NCBI GenBank assembly: GCA_965207165.1
Contig: OZ242265.1
Coordinates: forward strand, 1,178,001 to 1,242,000
Reading direction: 5' to 3'
DNA: 64,000 nucleotides
Origin: JAAXHV01 sp965207165
GTDB taxonomy: Bacteria; Pseudomonadota; Gammaproteobacteria; Eutrophobiales; Eutrophobiaceae
This document shows positions 8,063 through 16,781 of the stretch, one piece after another. Position 1 is the first letter of the stretch; each line of letters begins with the position of its first letter. The notes below the pieces were generated by a model. That model was not told the DNA's origin, ran no database searches, and saw only the letters and a list, made by a program, of their open reading frames with translations. A program made the translations under genes and the position numbers.

Positions 8063-8818
8063 TTACAAAGAATAAGCCTGTTCCAAGGATTCACCTTCAT
8101 CAATTTTACGACGCATTTCCTTTTCATGGGCAGACCGCTCCATGATACTTGCCCCCAGTCCGTCAATGACTGCTTTCGGCACTACGATGACACCGTCGCT
8201 GTCTGCCGCGACCAGGTCGCCCGGATGAACCTCTACCTTACCACAGGTGACCGGTACGTTTGCGGCAACCGGCCGGATAATGTTTCCCGGTCCGTAGGGA
8301 ACCGAGGCCTTGCCGAATACGGGAAAACCGATTGCCTGCATTCCCTTGATATCCCGGCAGCCGCTATCCGTGACGGCTCCCGCCAGGCCATTGCGCAAAC
8401 AGGCACGGGCAATCACATCGCCAAACATGCTCAGTATCTGCTCAGTGCCGCTGGCAACGACCCAGACAGAGCCGGCTGCGGCCTTGTCGAGCGGGCGGAA
8501 CACAAAACGCCGTACGTCTCCGGCGTTTCCCTTGTCCCGGGTGACTTCCCATTTGGTTGTGACAGCAGGACCGATAACCGTTTCACCCACGTTCACCAGC
8601 GGTTTGATATCAGGCGTCATCACCAGTTCCATGGGATTGTGTCCGATCTTTCTTAACGAATCCGCAATCAAACTGACGCTGACGCCACTGAACCGGGTGG
8701 GTCGCGCAGTCGTACTCTCCGTTGCAGCAACCAGTGTAGACAGCCCGGAGGCCGTAGCGAGAGCGCCACCGGCGCCCATAAATAATCGACGGGAAACTTG
8801 ATGTGTGGTTTGGGTCAT
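8063..8818 (-). CDS. RraA-family protein (4-hydroxy-4-methyl-2-oxoglutarate aldolase-like) with Tat-like signal
   Basis: 251 residues. Residues 1-33 form a twin-arginine type leader: SRRLFMGAGGALATASGL followed by an AATES cleavage-like region. The mature part is the RraA/demethylmenaquinone methyltransferase-like fold. Diagnostic is AVTDSGCRDIKGMQAIGFPVF, containing the Gly/Arg-Asp active-site loop of class II pyruvate aldolases (HMG/CHA aldolase), and the C-terminal VHPGDLVAADSDGVIVVP loop, which is also typical. Most relatives are cytoplasmic; an exported one is unusual. It lies 21 bp after the exported aminotransferase-like gene, so the two probably act together in the periplasm. Confidence 0.82.
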   Translation of the reverse strand: MTQTTHQVSRRLFMGAGGALATASGLSTLVAATESTTARPTRFSGVSVSLIADSLRKIGHNPMELVMTPDIKPLVNVGETVIGPAVTTKWEVTRDKGNAGDVRRFVFRPLDKAAAGSVWVVASGTEQILSMFGDVIARACLRNGLAGAVTDSGCRDIKGMQAIGFPVFGKASVPYGPGNIIRPVAANVPVTCGKVEVHPGDLVAADSDGVIVVPKAVIDGLGASIMERSAHEKEMRRKIDEGESLEQAYSL

Positions 8819-8839
8819 GGCGTAATTAGTGACATTATG

Positions 8840-9970
8840 CTAAATCAATTTTGTAAGTTCCCTGAAGAATGCCTGGTTTTCCCATTCATGCCCATAGGAA
8901 ATGCGTAAATGATCGGGCAGCGCCCACTCGACTCCGTCACGTACGAAGATTTTCCTGTTACGGAGTTCATCCCTGATAGCGGTAGTTCTTTTACCTAATT
9001 CGGCCAGGATAAAAGTCGAGGGGCCCGATACATAAGATATTCCCAGTTCCCGGAAATTCTTCTCGTAATAGGCGCGGGCTTGACTTACAAAATTCCTTGA
9101 ACGTTCCAGGTGGGCCTGATCCTCGAGTGAAGCAATGGCAGCGCCAAACCCCGCCATGTTCGTACTGGTAGGTCCGCAACCGAATTGAGCGATTTTTTTC
9201 ATAATGTCGGGATGCCCGACACCATAACCGCAACGCAATCCTGCAAGCGCATAGGCCTTGGAGAAAGTGCGTGTTGCAAGGACATTCCGGTGACCTTCTT
9301 TCACCAGGTCGATGCCGGTTTTCCCCCCAGCCTGGAAGTGAACATAGGCTTCGTCGATGACAAGCAGTACATGCTTCGGCAACCCATCAACCAGTTTTTG
9401 CATATCAGCGAAGCTTAATGAGGTGCCGGTAGGGTTATTCGGTGTGACTGTGAACAACAGTTTTGTATCGGCATCCACTGCACTGAGGAGCCCGTTAATG
9501 TCATAGGCATAATTATTCTGTTTCAGCAGGTTTACCCATTTCACTTCAGCACCGAGCTTTTCAGCAAAGCGTGGAGTTTGCCTGTAAGACTCAAGCGTGG
9601 ATACCACGTTACCCTCGCGCGCAAAAACGAGCGGCGCCAGTTTGAGGATTTCACCCGATCCCGTTCCCACCAGCAAATAGTCCTTGTCAATGTCATGGTG
9701 TCCGGCAAGGAGAGAGCGGATATAGTCCGGGTCGGCATAGCGAAATGACCTCGGGATACCCTTGTTGGCAGCTGCAATGGCCAATGGCGAGGGGCCGATG
9801 GGGTTTTCGTTACGATTCAGCAGGACGGCACCCTCGGGGAAACCCATGGACCAATTAATGACCGAGGATGGTGTGGCATCACAGTAATCCATACCAAACC
9901 CCAGCAAGAGCGGCGCACTCGCGGCCGTGACAGTGGTGCGTGTTAGAAACCCACGACGAGATAGAGCCAT
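8840..9970 (-). CDS. Exported PLP aminotransferase, histidinol-phosphate aminotransferase-like
   Basis: 376 residues from the ATG at 9970, chosen because a strong AGGAGGGG Shine-Dalgarno (9971-9981) stands just before it; an in-frame start at 9997 is less likely. The leader ALSRRGFLTRTTVTAASA is a textbook Tat signal. The rest is fold-type I: LLNRNENPIGPSPLA (HisC-like N-terminus), VGTGSGEILKLAPL, TPNNPTGTSLS, VIDEAYVHF and RTFSKAYALAGLRCGYG with the PLP lysine in SKAYAL. Folding with PLP before Tat export fits. Biosynthetic HisC is cytoplasmic, so a periplasmic catabolic role is inferred. It starts 48 bp after the nitric oxide reductase gene. Confidence 0.85.
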   Translation of the reverse strand: MALSRRGFLTRTTVTAASAPLLLGFGMDYCDATPSSVINWSMGFPEGAVLLNRNENPIGPSPLAIAAANKGIPRSFRYADPDYIRSLLAGHHDIDKDYLLVGTGSGEILKLAPLVFAREGNVVSTLESYRQTPRFAEKLGAEVKWVNLLKQNNYAYDINGLLSAVDADTKLLFTVTPNNPTGTSLSFADMQKLVDGLPKHVLLVIDEAYVHFQAGGKTGIDLVKEGHRNVLATRTFSKAYALAGLRCGYGVGHPDIMKKIAQFGCGPTSTNMAGFGAAIASLEDQAHLERSRNFVSQARAYYEKNFRELGISYVSGPSTFILAELGKRTTAIRDELRNRKIFVRDGVEWALPDHLRISYGHEWENQAFFRELTKLI

Positions 9971-10017
9971 ATTCCCCTCCTGAATTGTTTGCCTCAACCG
10001 GTGAGGCAGGTCAAGGA

Positions 10018-12297
10018 TTACCGCTTTGCCGGCATTTCGAGCCGCACGAGAAAGACCAGGAGCAGTATGGCACCTGCTGCAAAAACAACATCGCCCGGCA
10101 CCCGCAACCAGACCAGCGCCTCCATTACCGGCGAATGCAGAAGTTCCGGGGAACGGGCATACCAGTAGCCCTGGTCAAACGATACCAGCGTTTGGATGAT
10201 CCCCTGGGGCAGCAGCGATCCGAATACCATCAGCGCCAGCCCCCCGTTGAACAGCCAGAACACCCATTTAAGGGTCCGATCAGACCAGGCGCCCTCCACC
10301 TGTGGCAGGTCGCGACGGCACAGCAGCAGCAGGCCGATGCCCAGCATGCCGTAGACTCCGAACAACGCAGCGTGTCCGTGGGTCGGTGTCGTCATCAAAC
10401 CTTGCATGTAATACAGCGCCAGGGGCGGGTTGATAAGAAAACCTAGAACGCCGGCGCCGACCAGGTTCCAGAACGCCACGGCCAGGAAGAACATCAGCGG
10501 CAGGTGGTAACGGGCCACCCAGGGTGCGTGGCGCTCCGCGCGCCAATGGTCGTGTGCCTCGAAGCCTATCAGCGCCAGCGGTACCACCTCAAGGGCGGAG
10601 AATACCGCGCCCAGCGCCAGGACCGGCTCCGGCGTGCCGGAGAAATACAGGTGGTGGAACGTGCCCAGGACACCACCCCCCAGGAAAATCATGGCCGAGA
10701 ACATGACATAGACCGCTGCAGTCGACGCGCGCAACAGCCTCATGTGGACGAATACCCAGGCGACCCAGGCGGTGGCGAAGACCTCGAACACGCCTTCCAC
10801 CCAGAGATGCACGACCCACCAGCGCCAGTATTCGGCGATGGTGAGATGGGTGTCCCGATCGTACAGGAACCCGGCGCCGAACAGGAGCCCGATACCCGCG
10901 GAAGAAATAAACAGCAGCAGCAGCAGGTGTTTGTCAGGCCCTCCCGCACGTATGGCAGGAATGACGCAACGGGCCATCAGCGCCAGCCAGATGAGCAGGC
11001 CGGCGAAGATCAGTATCTGCCAGAAACGTCCCATATCCAGGAACTCATAGCCCTGGTGGCCGAACCAGTACACCATGGCAGGGTCCGTCATCCTGCCGGT
11101 CAGCGCCGCCCATTCACCGGTCAGCGAGCCCAGTACTGCAATCACCAGCGCCACCCAGAGAATATCCACACCCAGCTTCTGCAATGGCGGTTCGGACCCG
11201 GCTATCATCGGGCCGAGGTACAGTCCCGCGCCCAGCCAAGCCGTGGCTATCCACAGCACCGCGAGTTGTACGTGCCAGGTGCGCGTCAACGCGTAGGGGG
11301 CAATGTCAGCAATCGGTATGCCGTAGAATTCGTGGCCTTCCACGGCGTAATGCGCCGTGACCGCACCCAGGAAAATCTGCAGTCCGAGCAGGGCCGCAAC
11401 GATCCAGATATACTTGACTACAGCCTTCATGGAGGCGGTGGGTGACACTGCGGCAATCGGACTCCTGTCCGGGTAACCTTCGGGGATTTCGGTATCCTTC
11501 TGCCATTCTTCCCGTTCGCGCAGGAAGAACCAGCACAGCGCGCCGATACCGGCGATGAGCAACACGATGGAAACAAACGTCCAGATAAAGATGGAACTGT
11601 TGGGCTTGTTGTCGACCAGCGGTTCGTGGGGCCAGTTATTCGTATAGGTGACCGTATCATCCGGACGCAGCGTTGAGGCAGCCCAGGATGTCCACCACCA
11701 CCAGGACACGAGTGTGCGGATATCCTCGTCCGGATCCGAACCAAGCGGTGCGTTGGGGATGGCGTACGCTTCCCGCAGCGCCTCCGCTTCCGGCCCGTCG
11801 CCACTGCCACCGAACAATGCCTGGTAGTGCGTAATTACCTCGGCGATAGCCGCCGCCCGTTCCGGCGATATATTGATCCGGCCCGTTTCAACGTCATAGG
11901 TATTGACGCGTAGCCTGGCGGCAAACTCTGCGATACGGGCAGCGCGGGCAGGCTCGGAAAGTACGGCAAAGTCTCCGTCCGCATCCAGCATCGCCATGGC
12001 CTCCCGGTGCAACACATCGGCCGTCCAGTCCGGCGCCAGGTAACTCCCGTGACCCCAGACGGAACCGAGTTCCATGCCGCCGAGGCGGCGCCATACGTCG
12101 CGCCCTTTCCGCATATCGTCACCGGTGAAAATCACACCGGCGGTATCGCCGTCCGCTGTGACAACCGCCTCCGGCATGGGCGGCATTACCTGGAATGCCC
12201 TGCCGCCGACCAGCAGCAGGATCCCGAACATCACGACAAGGGAAACCCCGAACATGGTCCAGAGTCTTGAGAAGGTGAAAATTTGACGATAGTTCAT
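10018..12297 (-). CDS. norZ: Quinol-dependent nitric oxide reductase (single-subunit qNOR)
   Basis: 759 residues, matching the fused qNOR architecture: an N-terminal periplasmic domain after the first membrane helix (residues about 15-35 and 50-230) followed by the NorB-like bundle of about 13 helices. Metal ligands can be assigned: His342 (WHVQ) and His642 for the low-spin haem, His640 for haem b3, His497, His548 and His549 for the non-haem iron, and Glu501 in HLWVEG. Retention of that glutamate argues for NO reductase rather than NO dismutase. It reduces 2 NO to N2O using membrane quinol. No NorR, NsrR or FNR-type site was seen upstream. It heads a minus-strand run of catabolic-looking genes and is probably for NO detoxification. 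Confidence 0.93.
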   Translation of the reverse strand: MNYRQIFTFSRLWTMFGVSLVVMFGILLLVGGRAFQVMPPMPEAVVTADGDTAGVIFTGDDMRKGRDVWRRLGGMELGSVWGHGSYLAPDWTADVLHREAMAMLDADGDFAVLSEPARAARIAEFAARLRVNTYDVETGRINISPERAAAIAEVITHYQALFGGSGDGPEAEALREAYAIPNAPLGSDPDEDIRTLVSWWWWTSWAASTLRPDDTVTYTNNWPHEPLVDNKPNSSIFIWTFVSIVLLIAGIGALCWFFLREREEWQKDTEIPEGYPDRSPIAAVSPTASMKAVVKYIWIVAALLGLQIFLGAVTAHYAVEGHEFYGIPIADIAPYALTRTWHVQLAVLWIATAWLGAGLYLGPMIAGSEPPLQKLGVDILWVALVIAVLGSLTGEWAALTGRMTDPAMVYWFGHQGYEFLDMGRFWQILIFAGLLIWLALMARCVIPAIRAGGPDKHLLLLLFISSAGIGLLFGAGFLYDRDTHLTIAEYWRWWVVHLWVEGVFEVFATAWVAWVFVHMRLLRASTAAVYVMFSAMIFLGGGVLGTFHHLYFSGTPEPVLALGAVFSALEVVPLALIGFEAHDHWRAERHAPWVARYHLPLMFFLAVAFWNLVGAGVLGFLINPPLALYYMQGLMTTPTHGHAALFGVYGMLGIGLLLLCRRDLPQVEGAWSDRTLKWVFWLFNGGLALMVFGSLLPQGIIQTLVSFDQGYWYARSPELLHSPVMEALVWLRVPGDVVFAAGAILLLVFLVRLEMPAKR

Positions 12298-12461
12298 GGC
12301 AAAATTTCCATTGTCCGGTTACTAGCAGCAGAGATATCAAATGTGTTCCTCAAGGATAATTTTCTTTTGCGGATTAGGCAAATCCAATAATGTCTGCACG
12401 GCACTTAATCGTTCACGCGAGACACAAACTACGGCCGCTTCGTTGAGACCTTCCTGAACGC

Positions 12462-12498
12462 TTGACTGATGTGTATAAATATCATACTTTATACACAT
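12462..12498 (+). promoter_or_regulatory. vapBC promoter overlapped by an 11-bp inverted-repeat operator
   Basis: ATGTGTATAAA at 12469-12479 is a perfect complement of 12488-12498, separated by 8 bp. A -35-like TTGACT (12462-12467) lies just left, and -10-like hexamers fall inside the palindrome, 26 bp before the vapB start. Position and symmetry fit autorepression by VapB/VapBC. Confidence 0.75.
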
Positions 12499-12523
12499 AG
12501 ATGAAACAGCTCCGGAGGCAGCA

Positions 12524-12718
12524 ATGAGAACCAATATCGAGATAGACAATAAGCTGATGAACGAGGCGATCAAGGTCAGCGGTCTGAAAACCAAAAAAGA
12601 AACCGTGGAACTCGGCCTGAAAACCCTGGTCAGGTTGAAGAAACAGGAAAATATCAGGCGTTTTCGCGGCAAGTTGGAATGGACCGGGAATCTTGATGAT
12701 ATGAGAACATCCGTATGA
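12524..12718 (+). CDS. vapB: VapB-type antitoxin
   Basis: 64 residues. The N-terminus MRTNIEIDNKLMNEAIKVSG is the ribbon-helix-helix DNA-binding segment of the VapB (MetJ/Arc) family, followed by KTKKETVELGLKTLVRL as the second helix. The C-terminal part after residue 45 would wrap the toxin. A GGAGG Shine-Dalgarno is 7 nt before the ATG at 12524. The stop overlaps the toxin start (ATGA), the usual translational coupling. The palindrome immediately upstream is the likely binding site for its own repression. Confidence 0.88.
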   Translation: MRTNIEIDNKLMNEAIKVSGLKTKKETVELGLKTLVRLKKQENIRRFRGKLEWTGNLDDMRTSV

Positions 12719-13137
12719 TTCTGGTGGACTCCAGCGTTTGGATTGATTATTTCACAGGTGTACATAATAAACAGACAGAGACGCTTGACCGGATGCTTGG
12801 CGTGTGGGCTGTCGCTGCGGGAGATTTGATCCTTGCCGAGGTCCTGCAGGGCTTCAGACACGACAGGGATTATAAAAAGGCAAAAGCCCTGTTTGATACG
12901 GTCACCATCTTCGAAATGCTGGGGCGGGAAATGGCGCTGGCAAGCGCTGAAAATTTTCGTTCTCTGCGCACAAAAGGGATTACGATACGTAAAACGGCCG
13001 ATGTGATTATTGCCACTTTCTGTATCAAACAACGGATTCCTCTCCTTTTTTCAGACAAGGATTTCAAGCCGTTTGTGGAACACCTGGGATTGGTTGAGCC
13101 TGCGACCACTGTCGAGAACAGGGTCGAGCCTGGGTAA
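12715..13137 (+). CDS. vapC: VapC-type PIN-domain toxin RNase
   Basis: 140 residues, normal for VapC. PIN acidic residues: Asp5 in MILVDSSVWIDYF, Glu in LILAEVLQGFR near residue 42, Asp in IRKTADVIIATFC near residue 100, and a late acidic residue in FSDKDFKPF. These coordinate Mg/Mn for cleavage of RNA, in studied VapCs usually tRNA or rRNA. It overlaps vapB by 4 bp and must be neutralised by it. The pair sits alone between the nitric oxide reductase and a GFA protein, typical of a small mobile accessory cassette. Confidence 0.9.
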   Translation: MILVDSSVWIDYFTGVHNKQTETLDRMLGVWAVAAGDLILAEVLQGFRHDRDYKKAKALFDTVTIFEMLGREMALASAENFRSLRTKGITIRKTADVIIATFCIKQRIPLLFSDKDFKPFVEHLGLVEPATTVENRVEPG

Positions 13138-13378
13138 CTATCTGTACTTCCTCCCTTAAATCCGGTTTTATGTATGAAAGTCGTGGGTCCTGAATAAGTC
13201 TGTGTCTGGTTTCATATTTCTGATATTTACGCTTTTATCGATTATCATTAGTTCTTCCTGTGATGCCGGGAGAAGGGCTAGGAACTCTGCTTATTTTTTA
13301 CTCCTCACTCGCGATACAAGATATTACTACTGCTACTCCAAGTTTCCATATTACGCCGGGGCAACACCAACATCCGAA

Positions 13379-13816
13379 TCACTTGTTCTTAGCCTCGCGT
13401 AATTCAGCATCGCTTAGGTCCTCAATTTGCGGAAGTTCATCCGTAATGTCGTACCAGGAGGCCTTGTAGCGCGTGAAGACATGACGTTCAATCCTGATTT
13501 CCGGATCGGTATCCAATGTTCCCAGTGGAAATCCATAAACATCCGGGAATTGAGAAAACTTCGTAATCAGGTTAGAACCGCAAATACTGCAGAATGAACG
13601 CCATTCACCAGGAGATGATTCATAGTATGTCAGGAGCCCTTCCCCGGACAGAAATTTGAAATCTGCTGATTTGATTGAAGCCCGTGTACGAAACGCCGCC
13701 CCATGTGCTTTACGACACATGGAACAGTGACAATTTATCACATCACTCAACGGTGCATATATTTCATAGGTGATGCCGCCACAAAGACAACTACCACTTA
13801 ATGATTTAGTGCTCAT
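13379..13816 (-). CDS. GFA-family (glutathione-dependent formaldehyde-activating enzyme-like) zinc protein
   Basis: 145 residues with the complete Cys pattern of the GFA/CENP-V fold: SGSCLCGGITYEI near the N-terminus, INCHCSMCRKAHGAAF near residue 30-45, and FCSICGSNL near residue 80. These seven Cys residues bind two zinc ions. Most members are of unknown substrate; only a few act on S-hydroxymethylglutathione. The start at 13816 is the only ATG matching the family N-terminus. It is followed on the same strand, 46 bp upstream, by the Sir2 gene. No further context for function. Confidence 0.87.
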   Translation of the reverse strand: MSTKSLSGSCLCGGITYEIYAPLSDVINCHCSMCRKAHGAAFRTRASIKSADFKFLSGEGLLTYYESSPGEWRSFCSICGSNLITKFSQFPDVYGFPLGTLDTDPEIRIERHVFTRYKASWYDITDELPQIEDLSDAELREAKNK

Positions 13817-13862
13817 ATATTATTCCGGGTGTTGACCATCCATACGTTATGCAAAACGATCA

Positions 13863-14588
13863 CTATGACATCGTATTTTTCAACAGATCATTCGTAAAAT
13901 CAGGGACCTTTTCACCAGCCAACCCGTAGATATGTTCATGAAAAGCAGATCCGACCGCGGACGGTTCCAGGTTGATCTCTACTGTATGGGCGCCTGTGTT
14001 ACGAGCAATCTGAACGAAACCCGCGGCCGGGTATACATTACCGGAAGTGCCGATTGAAATGAATAAATCGCAACTCTCCAGGGCGCTATAAATCCTGTCC
14101 ATCTCCATAGGCATTTCGCCGAACCAGACGACGTTGGGACGTAGCCTGCCCGGCAAGTTACAACATTCACAACGGTCTTCCACCGACAGGTCCTCGTCTA
14201 TGGGATAAACATGCCCGGTGTCGGAACAACGCATCTTCAGAATCTCGCCGTGCATGTGCAGCAACCGCGAAGAGCCTGCTCGCTCGTGCAGGTTATCAAT
14301 ATTCTGTGTAACCAGCAGAAACTCACCTGGGAACTCCCGGTCCAGCCTGGCCAGCGCCAGGTGTGCCGGATTAGGCACGATACCCCCGTGCAAAAGACTG
14401 TGGCGGCGCATGTTGTAAAATCGGTGCACCAGCACCGGGTCGGCGGCAAAACCCTGGGGGGACGCCACCTCTTCCACCCGGTAGTTTTCCCACAGACCGC
14501 CACTGTCGCGAAAGGTCTTGATACCGGATTCGGCGGAAATACCGGCGCCGGTCAGCACGACGATGGATTGGATGGGCGGTGACTGCAT
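13863..14588 (-). CDS. cobB: Sir2-family NAD-dependent protein deacylase (CobB-like)
   Basis: 241 residues from the ATG at 14588; a TTG start at 14624 is possible but lies almost on top of its AAGGAGG. Sirtuin motifs are complete: VLTGAGISAESGI and FRDSGGLW for NAD binding, TQNIDNLHERAG, the catalytic His in LHMHGE, the structural zinc Cys (MRCSDTGHVYP, then CECCNLPGRLRP), VVWFGEMP, and SIGTSGNVYPA. Class III sirtuins such as CobB remove acetyl, succinyl or propionyl groups and activate acyl-CoA synthetases, of which this window encodes two; the link is inference. Divergent from the + strand gene at 14741. Confidence 0.92.
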   Translation of the reverse strand: MQSPPIQSIVVLTGAGISAESGIKTFRDSGGLWENYRVEEVASPQGFAADPVLVHRFYNMRRHSLLHGGIVPNPAHLALARLDREFPGEFLLVTQNIDNLHERAGSSRLLHMHGEILKMRCSDTGHVYPIDEDLSVEDRCECCNLPGRLRPNVVWFGEMPMEMDRIYSALESCDLFISIGTSGNVYPAAGFVQIARNTGAHTVEINLEPSAVGSAFHEHIYGLAGEKVPDFTNDLLKNTMS

Positions 14589-14740
14589 TTTTATACGATT
14601 CTCTTCACTTTTCTGATTATACAACCCTCCTTTCCTACAAATCAGACCATAGATATAAATATTTCAGAGAACTCTGCTTGACAGAGTATCAATGCATGCT
14701 TATACTTCCATATGACAGTTACTTATGTGGAGGAAAAACC

Positions 14741-15304
14741 ATGAACATAACAAGAGATGATGCTGCAGCGGCATTACGCGATGCAGGCCAGGCTGGTGAA
14801 CACAGCCAAGCCCTTTTTAACTACGAGATGGCAAGCCCCTACCTGCTGCTCTGGGGAGTACTGTGGGTCATTGCCGGTATAGTCGGCGTTTTCTCGCCGC
14901 AGCACACCAACATTGCTTGGCTGATAGTCGATACTGTCGGTATTGTCGCCACCGGCTATCTTGTCGCCTGTGACGCGCGACGTATACCTAAAGATAGTGA
15001 GCGTAGCGAGGGATTACGTTACGGAGCGACTGTTGCCGTATTAACTGCGTTCCTTACCATGACGTTTTTGGTCTTTGCACCAGTGTCCGGAGTTGAAGTT
15101 CAAACATTCATCACCATACTGATCGCCGCAATTTATATGATCCTGGGCTTGTGGACAGGTTACAGACTTGCGGTTATTGGCTTAGTCCTGGCTATCCTGG
15201 TGACAAGTGCTTTTTTCTACACCCCGGCCCAGTTTCCGCTGATGGTCTCGATACTCGGCGGTGCGGCGCTAATCTTGGGCGGTCTGTGGATGCGGAGAGC
15301 CTGA
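14741..15304 (+). CDS. Six-helix integral membrane protein
   Basis: 187 residues from the ATG at 14741, which has a GTGGAGG Shine-Dalgarno 8 nt upstream; the frame is open further left but without ribosome-binding site. After a 30-residue hydrophilic N-terminus come hydrophobic segments at about 35-53, 60-78, 98-118, 126-143, 146-162 and 165-182. No recognised family motif; similar proteins are often annotated only as membrane protein. The stop is directly followed by the TTG of a winged-helix regulator, a two-gene arrangement common for conserved membrane-protein/HTH pairs. Function unknown. Confidence 0.75.
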   Translation: MNITRDDAAAALRDAGQAGEHSQALFNYEMASPYLLLWGVLWVIAGIVGVFSPQHTNIAWLIVDTVGIVATGYLVACDARRIPKDSERSEGLRYGATVAVLTAFLTMTFLVFAPVSGVEVQTFITILIAAIYMILGLWTGYRLAVIGLVLAILVTSAFFYTPAQFPLMVSILGGAALILGGLWMRRA

Positions 15305-15601
15305 TTGAACGCCCCCGACGAAATCATTCACCAGTCGGTGCGCCTCAGGATCATGTCCGCACTGAACGCACTGCCGCGCAAGGAATTGCTGGAGTTTGTC
15401 CGACTCAAAACCATTACCGAAGCCACGGACGGCAACCTGGGGGCGCACCTGACCACTCTGGAGAAAGCAGGCTATATCAAGGTCGTAAAGGACTTCGCCG
15501 GCAAGAAACCCAGAACCCGGGTCGGGATTACTGCGCCGGGACAACAGGCTTTTCAAAATCACGTCTCATACCTGCGTGAACTGCTTGAGAGATCAGTATA
15601 G
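15305..15601 (+). CDS. Winged-helix transcriptional regulator (HTH_34/ArsR-MarR-like)
   Basis: 98 residues starting at a TTG abutting the stop of the membrane-protein gene. It contains a single winged helix: IIHQSVRLRIMSAL, then LKTITEATDGNLGAHLTTLEKAGYIKVV as recognition helix region, and the wing KKPRTRVGITAPGQQAF. This matches the small HTH_34-type regulators that are nearly all wing domain. It probably controls its own two-gene operon together with the membrane protein. No effector-binding domain, so it may respond through a partner or redox state; it has no cysteine. Confidence 0.85.
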   Translation: MNAPDEIIHQSVRLRIMSALNALPRKELLEFVRLKTITEATDGNLGAHLTTLEKAGYIKVVKDFAGKKPRTRVGITAPGQQAFQNHVSYLRELLERSV

Positions 15602-15749
15602 GGTCGGACCAGCCCATTTTGATACAACCTTTTGATAATAAAGATAACATATGTCATCTAGTGGTGCACTACTACGCTTAGAGATAACAAAGTATTCTTC
15701 AAATAATTTGGGCTCATTATTCATAACTGATTTTGTGCTTTGCTGAGTA

Positions 15750-16205
15750 CTAGATTATCAATTCATTCAATTCCGGTTTGTTTTCCTTCAACCAGTTTCT
15801 GAGAACGCTCAACAGATATTCCGCGTGTGAGATGCATTCATCTACTGCGCTTACGGGTATGATATCTCCCGAGTAATCAGCTACATTACGCTGCTTTCTT
15901 AGCGCGTCCAGCACGATGACTGTTCTATTATCGAGGCTAATCGTCTGGGTAAGCGACTGTATCATTATCACATGATGCCCTGGTTTATTTGTCAGTGTCC
16001 TGTATCCGTTTGCCTGTATGGCAGCATTAGCCAACTGCATAATGGCCTTGTAGGCGACATCAAACCGGTTTTCGGCACTGATCTCCGTGACATAGGCATC
16101 TTTAATATTACGTTCGGCTGCTGAGATTAATCGTTTTATTACAGCCGCATCAGGGTCGATTTTGTCAAGCGATATCCCTACCAGATTATCCAAGCCCATG
16201 GCCAT
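15750..16205 (-). CDS. HEPN-domain protein, toxin half of a HEPN/MNT pair
   Basis: About 151 residues; possible starts are GTG 16208, ATG 16205 and ATG 16199, all overlapping the 3' end of the nucleotidyltransferase gene. The helical pattern with AYKAIMQLANAAIQANGYR in the middle and RKQRNVADYSG near residue 110 is that of HEPN toxins paired with MNT antitoxins, where an R-x4-6-H or similar Arg/Tyr motif is the RNase site. Here the motif is RNVADY, the variant known from HepT-like proteins in which the Tyr is AMPylated by MNT. Overlap of 20 bp with the partner gene indicates coupled translation. Confidence 0.78.
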   Translation of the reverse strand: MAMGLDNLVGISLDKIDPDAAVIKRLISAAERNIKDAYVTEISAENRFDVAYKAIMQLANAAIQANGYRTLTNKPGHHVIMIQSLTQTISLDNRTVIVLDALRKQRNVADYSGDIIPVSAVDECISHAEYLLSVLRNWLKENKPELNELII

Positions 16206-16767
16206 CACCTATCACATCCATTCTCGGTTTCAACAACAATTCTTCTACAAAAGTGTTCTTACTTTTTTTCATCAGTATCCATTCTTGCCTGCTATAGATC
16301 TTTGGATTGATTTCTCGGCCCAGAGTTTTCTGAACCAGATACAGCAAACTCACCGCTTGGGAAAAACTTATGTCTCCGATAATCATTAAATCAATATCAC
16401 TATCCGCTGTTTCTTCATTACTGGCTACTGAACCGAATATAAATGCCCAGTCAATCTGTTCCGACAAGTCGGATAATGCCGAATTGATTGAACCGACGAT
16501 ACCGGAAGTTTTCTTTATTAATCCTGACAATTCCAAATAAATCGGGCAGTCTGGATTCGCCTGGTAATGGTGCTGGTTTCCGATCTTTGTCATTCGAAGA
16601 ATGCCGGCAGCCCGCATCCGGTCCAGTTCGCGCTTGATTGTGGCTACCCCCATCCCTGTCAACCGCAGTATTTCCTTGACGTAGAAGCTTTTATCTGGCT
16701 GTGTAAATAACAGGCTCAAAACTTTCTGTTGGGTAACCGTAAAGAGTGCACCGCTTAATTGACTCAC
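16186..16767 (-). CDS. Winged-helix-fused MNT nucleotidyltransferase, antitoxin half of a HEPN/MNT pair
   Basis: 193 residues from a GTG at 16767. Residues 1-75 are a winged helix (VTQQKVLSLLFTQPDKSFYV, then LTGMGVATIKRELDRMRAAG, then HHYQANP). Residues 105-150 hold the minimal nucleotidyltransferase core: FIFGSVASNEETADSDIDLM gives GS-x-A and the Asp pair DSDID. In characterised HEPN/MNT systems the MNT adds AMP to the HEPN toxin and so silences it. The fused HTH suggests this protein is also the operon repressor, in keeping with two inverted repeats immediately upstream. The HEPN gene overlaps its 3' end. Confidence 0.85.
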   Translation of the reverse strand: MSQLSGALFTVTQQKVLSLLFTQPDKSFYVKEILRLTGMGVATIKRELDRMRAAGILRMTKIGNQHHYQANPDCPIYLELSGLIKKTSGIVGSINSALSDLSEQIDWAFIFGSVASNEETADSDIDLMIIGDISFSQAVSLLYLVQKTLGREINPKIYSRQEWILMKKSKNTFVEELLLKPRMDVIGDGHGLG

Positions 16768-16781
16768 GATTATCTATACCA

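Noticed and set aside
10018..12297. Nitric oxide dismutase instead of reductase
   Set aside because: Glu501 and the His ligands of the non-haem iron site are those of qNOR; NO dismutases are reported to carry substitutions there.
12337..13032. 231-codon minus-strand frame
   Set aside because: Runs antisense through vapBC and its operator; no protein-like features.
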